64,000 nucleotides of DNA from the NCBI GenBank assembly GCA_040954595.2, contig CM082584.2, positions 4,092,001-4,156,000 of the forward strand, in the 5' to 3' direction. The translations under genes and the position numbers were made by a program. Shown here piece by piece: positions 9,783-22,100 of the stretch. The notes under the pieces are model-generated. The model made no database searches. It worked only from the letters and a program-made list of their open reading frames with translations, and had not been told where the DNA came from. This DNA is from Balanoglossus misakiensis (lineage: Eukaryota; Hemichordata). Position 1 is the stretch's first letter; each line of letters starts with the position of its first letter.

Positions 9783-10392
9783 ACTCGATGGAAATATAGA
9801 ATAATTGATTAATACATTAATAAACATTTTCTAAGATATTGTTTTTGTTTGGGAAAAAGCAAAAATAAAGCCAATAACAAGAAACATGATGATTTTCGAC
9901 ATTATATTGTCGGATTTACAAAGTTATATGATAATGACCAGGCATATTTTCGAATTACGCGAAACAGGCCCTATATCGTAATATCATGCAATGTGATGTA
10001 ATGTTATGAACTCATAGGCCTAAACAATTTAAACGTATAAATCATAAATGATTTGTTTTTGTTTATCATTTTCAGTCCTGCCATTAGACATGAAAAGTGA
10101 TGTCACGGTGACTCATAAATTTTGCGGCAAATCGACATGAGAGATGAGATCAGTTAATGTACATGATGTATGCTACTAAATTACTATAGTTTGGAATGTT
10201 TTATTTCATAAAATTTACACAGACGGGTCTTAAAAAGCCAGAGTCTCAGAAAAGGCAGATGAGTCACTAATTCTTGACACACTTCAGGACGAAAGCGCTG
10301 TCTTTATCTTTTATCAATGTGTCTATTAACGGTATCCAATATTCATCTTTAATTTGTCATCAGATCAACATACCAAGAGTATATCTAACAAA

Positions 10393-13300
10393 ATGGCCGA
10401 AGCAATGCCTAGTGGGAGTTTCCTCCAACAGCGCATAGATGAGAAAATCCTCTTCTGTCCGATCTGCCAAGAACGGATGGTGAAACCCAAAAGTCTACCC
10501 TGCATACACACCTTCTGTGAGAAGTGCCTCCAACAATGGGTGCAACAGAAAGGAGGCAGACTTGAATGTCCGACGTGTCGACGTACGTGTCCACTCCCGC
10601 AGGCAGGGGTCAAAGGTCTCACTAACAATTTTTTCATCAATGACCTGATTGAACTATTTGACGAGTTGCAGGGCAACCCCGGCGAGACCGTATGCGATTT
10701 GTGTGCCAGAAAAGCGAGCTGTTGGTGTCAAGAATGCGCCCAGTTCTTTTGTGATGGATGTCGGCGTACTCATTTGAAAGCAAGGGTGTCAAGAAACCAC
10801 AGATTCATGTCTATGGAAGAATACAACGCTGTGGCTGAGTCTGGTCGTGATCACCTGATTCGTCCCCGATTCTGCACAGTTCATCAAGACAGTCAGCTCA
10901 AGTTATTCTGCCAACACTGTCAGGTGAATGCGTGCATTGAATGTGCAGTGACCGTTCACAAGGGCCGGGTGCACAATCTGGTGTCGTTAGAAGATGCATT
11001 GGAAGAGTTCGACCCAGAGTTGCAAGACAAAGAAAATGCAGTGTCAAATAGGGTATTTTCACTCCGAGAAAAACAACAAGAGGCAACCAAAGATATAGAA
11101 GATATTGACAAAAACGGAAGTCAGGTTGTGCGTCAAATCAGACATAAAATAGCAGAAATGAGAAATCTATTGCAGAAAGAGGAAGACAGGTTGGTGGAAA
11201 AGGCGTTGGCAATGAGTGGACAGATGAAGAAAAACAGGCAATCAGAACTGGACCAGATAGAATTCGATCTAGCCTCTGCAGAAAATTTGTATGTCTACAC
11301 ACGAAATCTGCGGACACACGGCAATGCAGCTGATATACTTTCCCAGAAGAAAGAACTGATGCAGAGATTGAATGAAATCATAAATGATCGTTCAGCAGAC
11401 CGATACGTCCCCCCACAAAACAGCCATCTTGTTTTTCAAGAGAACAGCCAGTGCATGCAACTTTCTCTTGGAGAAGTAATCAACCAATCAGAAGTGACAC
11501 ATGCTGCACGTGTCAGCCAATCAGTTGATCGACAGATAGTACAACAGCAACCTGAGGCAACGACCGAGAAATCTGTGATTAAAAGAGAAATGACCGACCA
11601 ATCCGGGGTGTCAAGTATGTCACGTGTCAGCCAACCAACTGTCGAGAGGAAACAACAAAGACCTAAGACTCTGGCCCAGAAAACTTCTGCTCCTGGAGTT
11701 GTTACTGGTAATACATGTATGCCAATGGGAACTATGGACGTTAAATTTGTTGGATGGATTTATATTACATATACGTTTGCAGATGGAATACAAGGAGTAA
11801 GTAGTACAATGAAAACGGTTTGAGCTGCACAGAAGGAATGTACTGACTATCGATTTGTTTATCAACATAGTCAAAAGAAAACACGCTTTTCGCATTCAAG
11901 GTTAGACTTGCTCCAATGCAAGTCTATAGGCTTAAATTTCAGCAAAATTTGTTCCGATTTAATATAGCGTGTGTGGAGTGAACGCATTAAGTTGTGGCAT
12001 CGCGATAGTGATGAACAGTAACCGAAACTCAGTAACAAAATTCAACCAAGGCAAACAAATGTATGAAGGGTAATGAGTAAAATTAAGAAACGAGGAACAC
12101 CTGAATTAGTCAAGCGAATAGTGGGCTAGTCTAATCCAAGGTGAAGATGAAAAGCCACGACTAGACCACAATGCATGCTTTAGTGATAAGAATGTATCAC
12201 CCTAAACAATCTGTTATGAACTGTAACAATGAAAAAAAATCACTGGTCTGTACATTTATTCTGTGCATCTCAAACACCCTTTTTACCGTTGTTGTATATG
12301 TTTGAAGTAATGGTTTGGCTAAATGCGTTACATACCTTTGCAGTCCCGGCTTCTCTGTTTAAGTAAATTTTGAACTGTTCCTGTCTTGTCAATATCAATG
12401 TCAATATGGGGTATGATATAGAGGGTTGAAATGTGGTCATGTTTAGTCTTGCTGTTTCATTCACACACACACGAACACTTATCGGCTATTATATCGACTT
12501 AGTTAACTTCTTCGCAAATAACATTATTAATATTCTTTTGTCAAACTTGGTATGCTAACAACAGAGATTCATGTATCAATACAAATTATTCACGCTACAT
12601 GAATAAGTGTATCGGAAATGTTTCCTTAATGTCATCATAAACCTGAAAGTTTTGACAGAAAAAGACAGCCAGCCCATCTTGACTTGATGGCCGAAATCGC
12701 ACAGAAAACGCTACAATCCATGTGTAGCTACACTTCATTGTTAGTGATGTTTTCGACTGTCACATTTTGATGATCAAAATGAAAGGAAACAGTCACCTCC
12801 CAAAATTGCACCTTCATGATTTCACCTTTTGTGGAAGGAATCAGATCATAATTGATATGAATATTTATTCTCCGCACAATCCAATATTTATTCTTAAAAG
12901 TTCAGTTATACACGCATCAAACACGAATGATAACGCAACGATTGGTGGGGAACTAACCAAAGCCACACGTCTTTCTCAATTTTCAAAAGTTGAAATGTTG
13001 ACGAGCGCATGTTGTTTGTTTGAGAGAGAAAAATCTGCCGAAGCACCCTCAACGGCTGTACGTAAGTGTGTGTCTGCCAAGAGAGTAACAAACTCCGCGA
13101 TCTAGGAAACATGGGTTTATATCTTTCAAATTATTCCCTCAGTAAATTTTCTGCCAGATTCCAGTGTGGTAAACAATTATTTATATTTATTACACCTGAT
13201 ACGACATAAATCAGGACAACGTCATACAATGCTTCACAAGACTTGAATTATTATTTTAAAATTATTATTTTGTTTATTTTATCAACTCAAAAATAACTAA

Positions 13301-16078
13301 ATACATATAAATTTGTAAATAGGTTTTTTATAAGTAGCCAAATTTTATTGTTGTATGACTAATAAATCATACGTTATTGTTACTATTTATTTTTCATTTC
13401 CAAACCCTACATCTAATCAAGTATTTGTGTGGTTTAGAATGATGTTTATTGCTTTGAATCCTTTGTCAGAAATATTTTGATTTCGTCATATAATTTTGGT
13501 AAAATCCGACACCAAACTTTACAAATTTAAAGAGTAAGTACCAAAACTCCAAAGTCACGTGATTTGATGCTGCTTGTGTTGCAGTCTGAACATCCAAACC
13601 CTGGACAGCCATACAGAGGTGGTCAGTTCAATGGATACTTAGAGGACTGTGATGAGGGTTGTGAAGTGCTGCGGCTGTTGAGGATTGCATTTGATCGCCG
13701 ACTGACTTTCACCATCGATGGGGAATCAAACAAAGTAGTCTGGAATGGCATAACACATGAGCAATACAGGTAAGTTTGATTTCCATTATTGCTATTTCAT
13801 CACACTGACACCCATTTAATTTCAATTAACCAACAATACGTAACTTTTTTGCGATGTGTATCAGAAATTTAAAGGAGTCTTCAATCATGTCAGCTCTTGT
13901 TTCCCTGTGTGGTTTTGATGGTGAACTGGGAGAAAAAACATACATTGTAGGTCATTGGAATAATTATCAAAATTAAAACAACACCGTTCCGGTGCCAGGA
14001 AAAGAGACATGTAACGTGAAATACATTTCGAGATCTCTATATGGAATGATTTTATGGAAATGCATAGGAATCCAGCCCTGAAGGTCTAGGTCTCTGCTAG
14101 TGACAAAAGTGTACATACATAGGTTATAGCAAAAAAAAACTAAAATCAAAGTATTTTGATCAGTTAGCCAACAAATCAATAGTACCACAAGTCAAAATAG
14201 CAACGGCAAAGAACAGACATGTATTGAAGCTCATTGAACATGTTTGAGCTCACCCGCTGATGGTGATAGTATCTGTGCAGGTAACCATCTTACTTAATTT
14301 TCACGTCTTTTGGTTTCATTGAACTACGCCTCTCGCACCTGAGTGTGTTCCTTGTAATGGGTACTTATGACGTCAATAATCAAGTTATCAATTCTTTCAC
14401 AATATTTAGGGAATTGAAAATCAAAATCTATATCTAGACACATTCTTATGTGACTCTCACTCAGACAGAAACGACTTGCGCACGTACCTATAAAATTGTT
14501 GTAATATTGACGAAGGGGATATCAACATGTTTTATTACAAACACATCCATTCGCAAGTAATTGTGTGACTGTCACAACGTGACACGTCATTGTAACTTGG
14601 AGTATAAGTCAATTGTGCAATATGTCATTTTAGAATACACAACTATAAGCATGTGTAATTCGAATGATCAACCTGCAATCCATTGATTGACACCTAATGG
14701 CCATTCTGGTTCCCCAAAGTGGCTAATACAAATATTGCAGTGGCATAATTTATTCCAGTAAACGTTTATAAATCCAAGTTGCGTCCAACCCATCAATCAT
14801 TGGATATCTTCGATTCTGCATCTGTCCATCGCGATAAATTGATGCAGATAGAGAACATTAACGTTTCACATGAGACAATTAAGGCTTAACCAAATACCCA
14901 TTGCCTCTAGTAAAACCTAAATGTATAATTTTGAACGAAACCATGCAGCTTTCGTTCATAGCACACTTTCAACTCATATCGAAGCCGTGGAAATCATGGG
15001 TACTAGTATATTCTTCTAAAATTGTTATACTTCATACTGGAACACAATTTTGAAATACCTATAGCTGTACTATGATGCAGATAGAAAACATTAGGGCTTC
15101 TAACGTGACAATGAAACAAATACTAATTGCCAGATGGTAAAACTAACATGTATAGTTTTGATTGAAACCATCTGGCTTACGTTCATGGCACACTTTCAAC
15201 TCATATCGAAGTCTTGAGAATCATGGGTATATTCTTCAGAATTGTCATACTTCATTCATACTGGGATGGAATTTTGAAATCACTACATTGTATTATATGG
15301 TTGTCGTTTGCATACTTACCCGAGTTAAATATATTATTCCACGTTCACTGGGATCATACAAAATAAACATAATATGTCTAGTTTTCAGTCCAAACACAAG
15401 ACAGAATTGAGGTTTAACAGCTCATTGGACGTTCTTTGCCAGGGGGTGCTCAAGAAATTGTGTTATTACACAAATTATTTGTACTCAATGCCATGAGGCA
15501 TTTGGCAGCTTCATTTGCACAAATATATCACTAATACGCTGCACATCATTTTAGAGTTTATAAACAGAGTTGTAAAATTTTCCAAATGCTAAACGTGTTA
15601 GTCAAGAATCTAAGTACAGTTAATGTCATCACATATGAACAGGTATATTAGTGCCAAGTGTGGAATATTATTTCCTTCTATATCATGGACTAGGCATTGG
15701 TGAGATCCAATTATTAAGTGAGGTGTTATTTTTATCATGTCACTTTTAGGGTATAACTTCCTTCACAGAAGAGCACAATGCTGTATTATTGTTATAAAAC
15801 TTTGTTCTGTACTGTAGTTGTGTATATTTGACATCTCCAATTAATTTAATAATATTTCAATGTTGGCAACCAACAGTGGTTTGGCGTCACGGACCATCAA
15901 AATTATTATTAGCTGCACAACGCGTACCACACACTTGTGGGAGTGAAATCATTTCGTGAACAGTAATGGGAAAACTAATACATGTAATACTACACATTTA
16001 TATTTATCCAGGTTTTGTGACTGGCCATCTTATGTTTCAAAAGTGAAGAAAGAATTGGCTGCAAAAGGAGTGGTGTAA
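10393..16078 (+). CDS. TRIM1: RING/B-box/coiled-coil/Deltex-C fusion protein
   Basis: Coding exons 10393-11796, 13585-13769 and 16012-16078 join in phase (0, then 2) to 551 residues. The start is the ATG in ACAAAATGGCC, 29 bp after an acceptor (TCATCAG|ATC), as in the paralogues. RING C3HC4 runs from C22 to C62; two B-boxes lie at about 102-195; the coiled coil at about 200-345; then a Gln/Ser-rich linker. From the GN...PMGTM motif the chain continues GIQG|SEHPNPGQPY, RLLRIAFDRRLTFTI, VVWNGITHEQY and VKKELAAKGVV: a Deltex C-terminal (DTC) domain. RING and DTC imply a ubiquitin E3 ligase, probably cytoplasmic. The first ~308 residues differ clearly from TRIM2-4, while the rest is near-identical, so the gene is a mosaic. 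Intron 11797-13584 and intron 13770-16011 hold nothing recognisable beyond the array-wide repeat. Confidence 0.85.
11797..13584 (+). other. TRIM1 intron between linker exon and DTC exon 1
   Basis: Starts GTAAGT directly after codons GIQG and ends TTGTGTTGCAG. The retained frame would stop eight codons later (VSSTMKTV). Nearly the same intron is found in TRIM2 and TRIM3. No nested gene seen. Confidence 0.8.
13585..13769 (+). CDS. TRIM1 DTC exon 1
   Basis: Encodes SEHPNPGQPYRGGQF ... LLRIAFDRRLTFTIDG ... VVWNGITHEQY, the central Deltex block. Acceptor phase 0, donor CAATACAG|GTAAGT phase 2. Confidence 0.85.
16012..16078 (+). CDS. TRIM1 DTC exon 2 (terminal)
   Basis: Acceptor TTTATCCAG. Encodes FCDWPSYVSKVKKEL then AAKGVV and TAA. 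The last residues match the AELAAQGV end of Deltex proteins. The segment before it is four residues shorter than in TRIM2. Confidence 0.85.
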
Positions 16079-17498
16079 ATGTCAAGACGCCCTCACAACA
16101 TGGTTGTAGCCACCACATGGAATGCATAATGAGAAAGACCTCAAGTGAATGTCAAGTACTCTGTGACGAATAGTCATTCTCTCTCAAATTATTTGGAGTT
16201 TTAGAAATATTTCCTTGTATTATACAGAATAAGATTTGGTAAAGGAAGGCTAGTGTAGAATAGGATTTTGTCAAGAAAAATGTAGAAGATAAGAATTACT
16301 CTGTGTGTAGTCACGGTATATTTCAAGTACAGAATTATCGCTGATCTGGTTCTGTTCATTTGGGATAATTGCATAGTAATAAACTCTATAAAACTCTCAG
16401 CACAGTACATGTAGCCTTATACATACTCAACATTTGGTCAGAAATACCACATTATCCCCAAGTACAACGAATACTTTGTTTGTTACCCATTGATTTGTAA
16501 TATAAAAGAAGTTCATTTTTCTTATACTTAGCACTCATATCTAATTCTTGCATATATCCAAGTTATTTTACACAGTGAATGGGGTTTTAACACATTACTA
16601 CACCGAATATAGATTTGAAAGCCATGTCAAGTTTTCGCACAAATAATTCTGAAGATTTTTAAATTCCATCAACACGAATGATATCAATTTATCACATGAT
16701 AATACGGTTTCTTGAATATAGTTTAACAAGTAATTTTTTTAATCAATTATGTACATAAAATTTGTAACATGGGAAATAAATTACCAATAAAAACCAATAC
16801 TCATGGCTTTGTTACATCTGTAAATCTAATAAAGCTATTGTCTCCAAAGTTTTCATTTCAGCCACACATACTTACAAGAGGAAAAACTCAATTGCTCAGT
16901 GATTCGTTGTATACTTTTGAAGAAATAACAAAAGTTTTAATACATCTCTATTATGCATACACTTTTATTTTTCATCCCCTAATTTCCCATTTGTACTTCT
17001 GCATTTAGTTAACGTCGGATCCTATGTATCTTGCTAATAATCTGTTCTGAACCTCTAGGCTGACGCGTATCTAACTTTATATCAAGCTAGAAACAGAAGT
17101 GATATTCTGTTAAATAAAAACAAATGTATAATAAGGTATGGACGTTGGAGGCAGCAATCTATCCCATCATCCCCTTTTTTTCCCGTACATGTTTCCAAAA
17201 CTCTATCCCTATAAAATTTACCATCACCGGCGGTCAATAGCCTAGTCTGGTCCTCTGCCCCATTCCCGCCACTGGCTGCGCTACGCTAAAAGACCCAAGG
17301 GTCAGGTATGGACTATTGTTAATATGGCTCTTATTGGTCAATAAATACGAACATTGTGATTCGACGAAAGTTATTTTAAACATTACAACCTCCAAGTTTG
17401 AGTTTGTTTGCCATTCAAAATATGCTTTCAAATTGGTGAAGTTGAATGAGAAACACTCCTTATCAAACTATGGAATGTGGTTACAAGTCAAAGCATCT
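16079..17498 (+). other. TRIM1 3'UTR and spacer to TRIM2
   Basis: Contains candidate AATAAA signals (for example near 16377) and sequence repeated after TRIM2 and TRIM3. A single end of the TAGTCTGGT MITE begins at 17243. No other gene seen. Confidence 0.5.
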
Positions 17499-17750
17499 TA
17501 GTCTGGTCCCCTGCCCCATTCCCACCGCTGGCTGTGCTACGCTAAAAGGAAAGGGGTCAGGTACGGTCGGGGTCTTGGCCAAAAACCTGGCCAGCATATT
17601 ATAATGAAACAAAGACCACGTGATCATTAACAAGATGGATGTCTCAAATGTCCTTACACCAATGAGAGCCATGTATACAAAAGCCCGTGCCTGACCCTTT
17701 CCTTTAGCGTAGCACAGCCAGCAGTGGGAATGGGGCAGGGGACCAGACTA
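17499..17750. mobile_element. TAGTCTGGT-family MITE, complete copy
   Basis: About 60-bp inverted ends, TAGTCTGGTCCCCTGCCCCA and its complement ending GGACCAGACTA, around a ~130-bp core. Related copies or single ends at 17243, 25681, 34254, 34481-34717 and near 60620-60684 mark the edges of the TRIM units. Confidence 0.8.
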
Positions 17751-17898
17751 CACCACCACCACCACCAATGACAAACATTCTGTTTGCTTTCGTTGTGTCA
17801 CTGTTTCATGACATTGTAATAGACTCGTTCAGTCGCAGGTGCACACATTATCCACACTCAGCAAAGAATATATGCATGGCGAGGGGAGGGGGGGGGGG

Positions 17899-18187
17899 AT
17901 ATTATGGGCGTGTCCCTGCCCAATTCTCCCTTTATATGGACGTTCCACACATAGTGCCATGAAGCATTTAGGGACTATGGACAGACTGTCCAAAATGTAG
18001 AACACGTCCTGCACGCGTGTGACCAACAGATCGTATTGTCTGTGACCTACTTGACACTATTAAATGTATACTTTGAACCTTGTTGCACAAAACGTGTTAC
18101 GCATGCGCTGACTGCATTACCAAGGCTGTAGCGAATGCTTCTCTGGATCTGGTACCCGATCGAACAAGGCATCATTTGGCAACTAAG
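17899..18187 (+). promoter_or_regulatory. TRIM2 promoter-proximal region and 5'UTR exon
   Basis: Conserved with the regions before TRIM1 and TRIM4. A TATA-like CTTTATATGG lies near 17930; ACACGTCCTGCACGCGTGTG near 18002 contains a palindromic ACGCGT core. The exon ends at CAACTAAG|GTAAGG. The 5'UTR seems to contain a short upstream ORF starting near 18066. Confidence 0.6.
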
Positions 18188-19111
18188 GTAAGGTTTCCTA
18201 AGTTGTTCATACGTCGATTATTTTGGATGATGGTAGGAAACAATGATGATATCTTTGTGGTCCGTACAACCTTGAAAATCCCCTCTTTTAAGCGAAAGAT
18301 CTCTACAATACATTCCGACTAAAACAAAATTTAACAAAAACACTTCCTGGTTCAGTAAACTTACAACCCTAGAGTAATGGTTGTATTGTTTTTACAAGAT
18401 GAATCGCATTCCACTAATTACGGACTATCACAAAATGACCTCGACAATTTGATCAACGACATTATTGTGCAATCAATTTGAAATAATCATATCAAATCAA
18501 GAGTAAATACAATTATTTTTTCCGTCCTCATGCGCGTAGATGTTTGAGGTGATATACCGGTACATGAAAACAGTGTACATGGATATAGGTCATCTCCGCC
18601 TAGCATTTTGACAACTTTGACCACAAACATTACATGATTCACCCAAAGCACGATATGTCATGAAATATGAAAGTGAAAGGACAGTATGTTTACTATACAA
18701 CTTTTATTTTTTTGACTGGACACTTTTTTTAAAGAGATGTGAATCTTGCATGGATTAAGTGTTGTGCGTGCATTTTTTGTCAACCGTTTATCAACATACC
18801 TGTCACAAGTTCCAGAAAGAATCGACTCCCTTTAGCCTTAATACCAACGCATACATTTGTACACATTTCATAAAACCGACTTTACCGTAAAGAAAACGAT
18901 TGTGAAATGGCTAAAATAGTGCTGTTTATGATCGGTAGACTTTTGACCACAAAAAAAAAATAAAAATAATTTGTGTGCCTCGAAGCTAAATTCCTGTCCT
19001 GCACTAATTTTATGCACTTGTTGTTGATTTTTGTGCATTCCTTGATCACCTGAAAAGTCTAAAATTTCACCTCAATGTTTTCGTTCAATAGATCGTAAAC
19101 CCTAAGACAAG

Positions 19112-22100
19112 ATGGCCACCGCAAACCCCGGGAAATCGTTTTCACAGCAGTTAATGACCGACATCGATGAGAAGATCTTGATTTGTCCAATCTGTCAAGA
19201 TCGGATGACGAGACCCAAAATTCTACAGTGCGTGCACACCTTCTGTGAGAAATGTCTCCAAAAATGGGTCAGACAGAGAGGAGGTACCCTCGAATGTCCG
19301 ACGTGCCGCTTTGTCACTCCGCTTCCCGAAAAGGGGGTCGAAGGTCTCGGTAATAACCTATTCATCAACGATATTATCGACATCTTTGACAAGCTGCAAC
19401 CAACTGCTCCAGATTCGGTGACCTGTGACCTCTGTGACAAAAAAGCTGACAACTGGTGTAAAGAATGCGCTCAGTTCTTATGTGATGGATGTCACCTTAC
19501 TCATCTGAAAATGAGAACCATACAACATCACAGAATTTATACGATGGAAGAGTATAACAACATGGCCGAGTCTGGTCGGGATCACCTGATTCGTCCAAGA
19601 TTCTGTGCAGTTCATCAGGACAATCAGCTCAAGTTATTTTGCGACCACTGTCAGAATACAGTTTGTATTGAGTGCGCAATAATTGGTCATAAAGGCACTG
19701 CGCACAACTTGGAATCGCTAGAAGATGCATCGAAGAAATACACTCCCGAGATGCAAATCCTGGTCGACAAGTTAGCAACCAAAGTGTCTTCACTCCGCGA
19801 AACTCAACAAGAGACAGATAGATTCATCCAAGAATACAACAAAAAGAAGAGCAAGGTGCAACAGCAGATCAGACAGAAAGCATCTGACGTCATCAAACGA
19901 GTCCACAAAGAAGAACAGCGATTGCTGGATGAAGTAACGGCAATTGATGGAAAGATCATGAAGGAAGTGCAGGCAAAGGTCGAAAAACTGGAGTTTGATC
20001 TCGGCTGTGCCGAAAACATGAATGTCTACTCGCGAAGTCTGCTGCAACACGGCAATGCAGCTGATATACTTTCCCAGAAGAAAGAACTGATGCAGAGATT
20101 GAATGAAATCATCAATGACCGTTCAACAGACCGATACGTCCCCCCACAAAACACCCGCCTTGTTTTTCAAGAGAACAGGCAGTGCATGCAACTTTCTCTT
20201 GGAGAAGTAATTGACCAATCAGAAGTGACACATGCTGCACGTGTCAGCCAATCAGTTGATCGACAGATACTACAACAGCAACCTGAGGCAACCACCGAGA
20301 AATCTGCGATTAAAAGAGAAATGACCGACCAATCCGGGGTGTCAAGTATGTCACATGTCAGCCAACCAACTGTCGAGAGGAAACAACAAAGACCTAAGAC
20401 TCTGGCCCAGAAGACTTCTGCTCCTGGAGTTGTTACTGGTAATATGCCAAAGGGAACTATGGATGTTGATGATAGTTGGGGGCTAATTATTACATATAGG
20501 TTTGCAGATGGAATACAAGGAGTAAGTAGTACAATGAAAACGATTTGAGAAGCACAGAGGGAATGTACTGACTATCGATTTGTTTATCAACATAGTCAAA
20601 AGAAAACACGCTTTTCGCATTCAAGGTTAGACTTGCTCCAAGTCTATAGGCTTAAATTTCAGCAAAATTTGTTCCGATTTAATATAGCGTGTGTGGAGTG
20701 AACGCATTAAGTTGTGGCATCGCGATAGTGATGAACAGTAACCGAAACTCAGTACCGAAATTCAACCAAGGCAAACAAACGAATGAAGGGTAATGAGTAA
20801 AATTAAGAAATGAGGAACACCTGAATTAGTCAAGCGAATAGTGGGCTAGTCTAATCCAAGGTGAAGATGAAAATCCGCGACTAGACCACAATGCATGCTT
20901 TAGTGATAAGAATGTATCACCCTAAACAAACAATCTGTTATGAACTGTAACAATGAAAAAAATCACTGGTCTGTACATTTCTTCTGTGCATCTCAAACAC
21001 CCTTTTTACCGTTGTCGTTGTATATGTTTGAAGTAATGGTTTGGCTAAATGCGTTGCATACCTTTGCAGTCCCGGCTTCTCTGTTTAAGTAAATTTTGAA
21101 CTGTTCCTGTCTTGTCAATATCAATGTCAATATGGGGTATGATATAGAGGGTGAAAAGTGGTCATGTTTAGCACCTAAGTCTTGCTGTTTCATTCACTCA
21201 CACGAACACTTATCGGCTATTATATCGACTTAGTTAACTTCTTCGCAAATAATATTATTTTTTTTTGTCAAACTTGGTATGCTAACAACAGAGATTTGTG
21301 TATCAATACAAATTATTCACGCTACATGAATAAGTGTATCGGAAATGTTTCCTAAATGTCATCATAAACCTGAAAGTTTTGACAGAAAAAGACAGCCAGC
21401 CCATCTTGACTTGATGGCCGAAATCGCACAGAAAACGCTACAATCCATGTGTGGCTACACTTCATTGTTAGTGATGTTTTCGACTGTCACATTTTGATGA
21501 TCAAAATGAAAGGAAACAGTCACCTCCCAAAATTGAACCTTCATGATTTCACCCTTTGTGGAAGGAATCAGATCATAATTGATATGAATATTTATTCTCC
21601 ACAGAATCCTATATTTATTTTTAAAAGTTCAGTTAATACACGCATCAAACATGAATGATAACGCAACGATTGGTGGGGAACTAACCAAAGCCACACGTCA
21701 TTCTCACTTTTCAAAATTTGAAATGTTGACGAGCGCGAGTTTTTGTTTGAGAGATAAAAATCGGCCGAAGCGCCCTCAACGGCGGTACGTAAGTGTGTGT
21801 CTGCCAAGAGAGTAACAAACTCCGCGATCAAGGAAACATGGGTTTATATCTTTCAAATTATTCCCTCAGTAAATTTTCCGCCAGATTCCAGTGTGGTAAA
21901 CAATTATTTATATTTATTACACCTGATACGACATAAATCAGGACAACGTCATACAATGCTTCACAAGACTTGAATTATTATTTTAATTTTATTATTTTGT
22001 TTAATTTATCAACACAAAAATAACTAAATAGATATAAATTTGTAAATAGTTTTTTTATAATTAGCCAAATTTTATTGTAGTTAGTAGTATGACTAATAAA

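Noticed and set aside
11797-11823. Plain ORF end as the TRIM1 C-terminus
   Set aside because: A consensus donor follows GIQG and downstream exons complete a DTC in phase in three genes; the ORF end is intronic.
12767-13105. 112-residue ORF in a TRIM1 intron with similar ORFs in TRIM2 and 3
   Set aside because: Broken by different indels in each copy, so not maintained as protein.
18080-18322. 80-residue ORF in the TRIM 5'UTR region, repeated in TRIM3 and TRIM4
   Set aside because: It opens with TTG, not ATG, runs across the UTR donor, and is not in frame with the TRIM ATG after splicing; its repetition follows from unit duplication.
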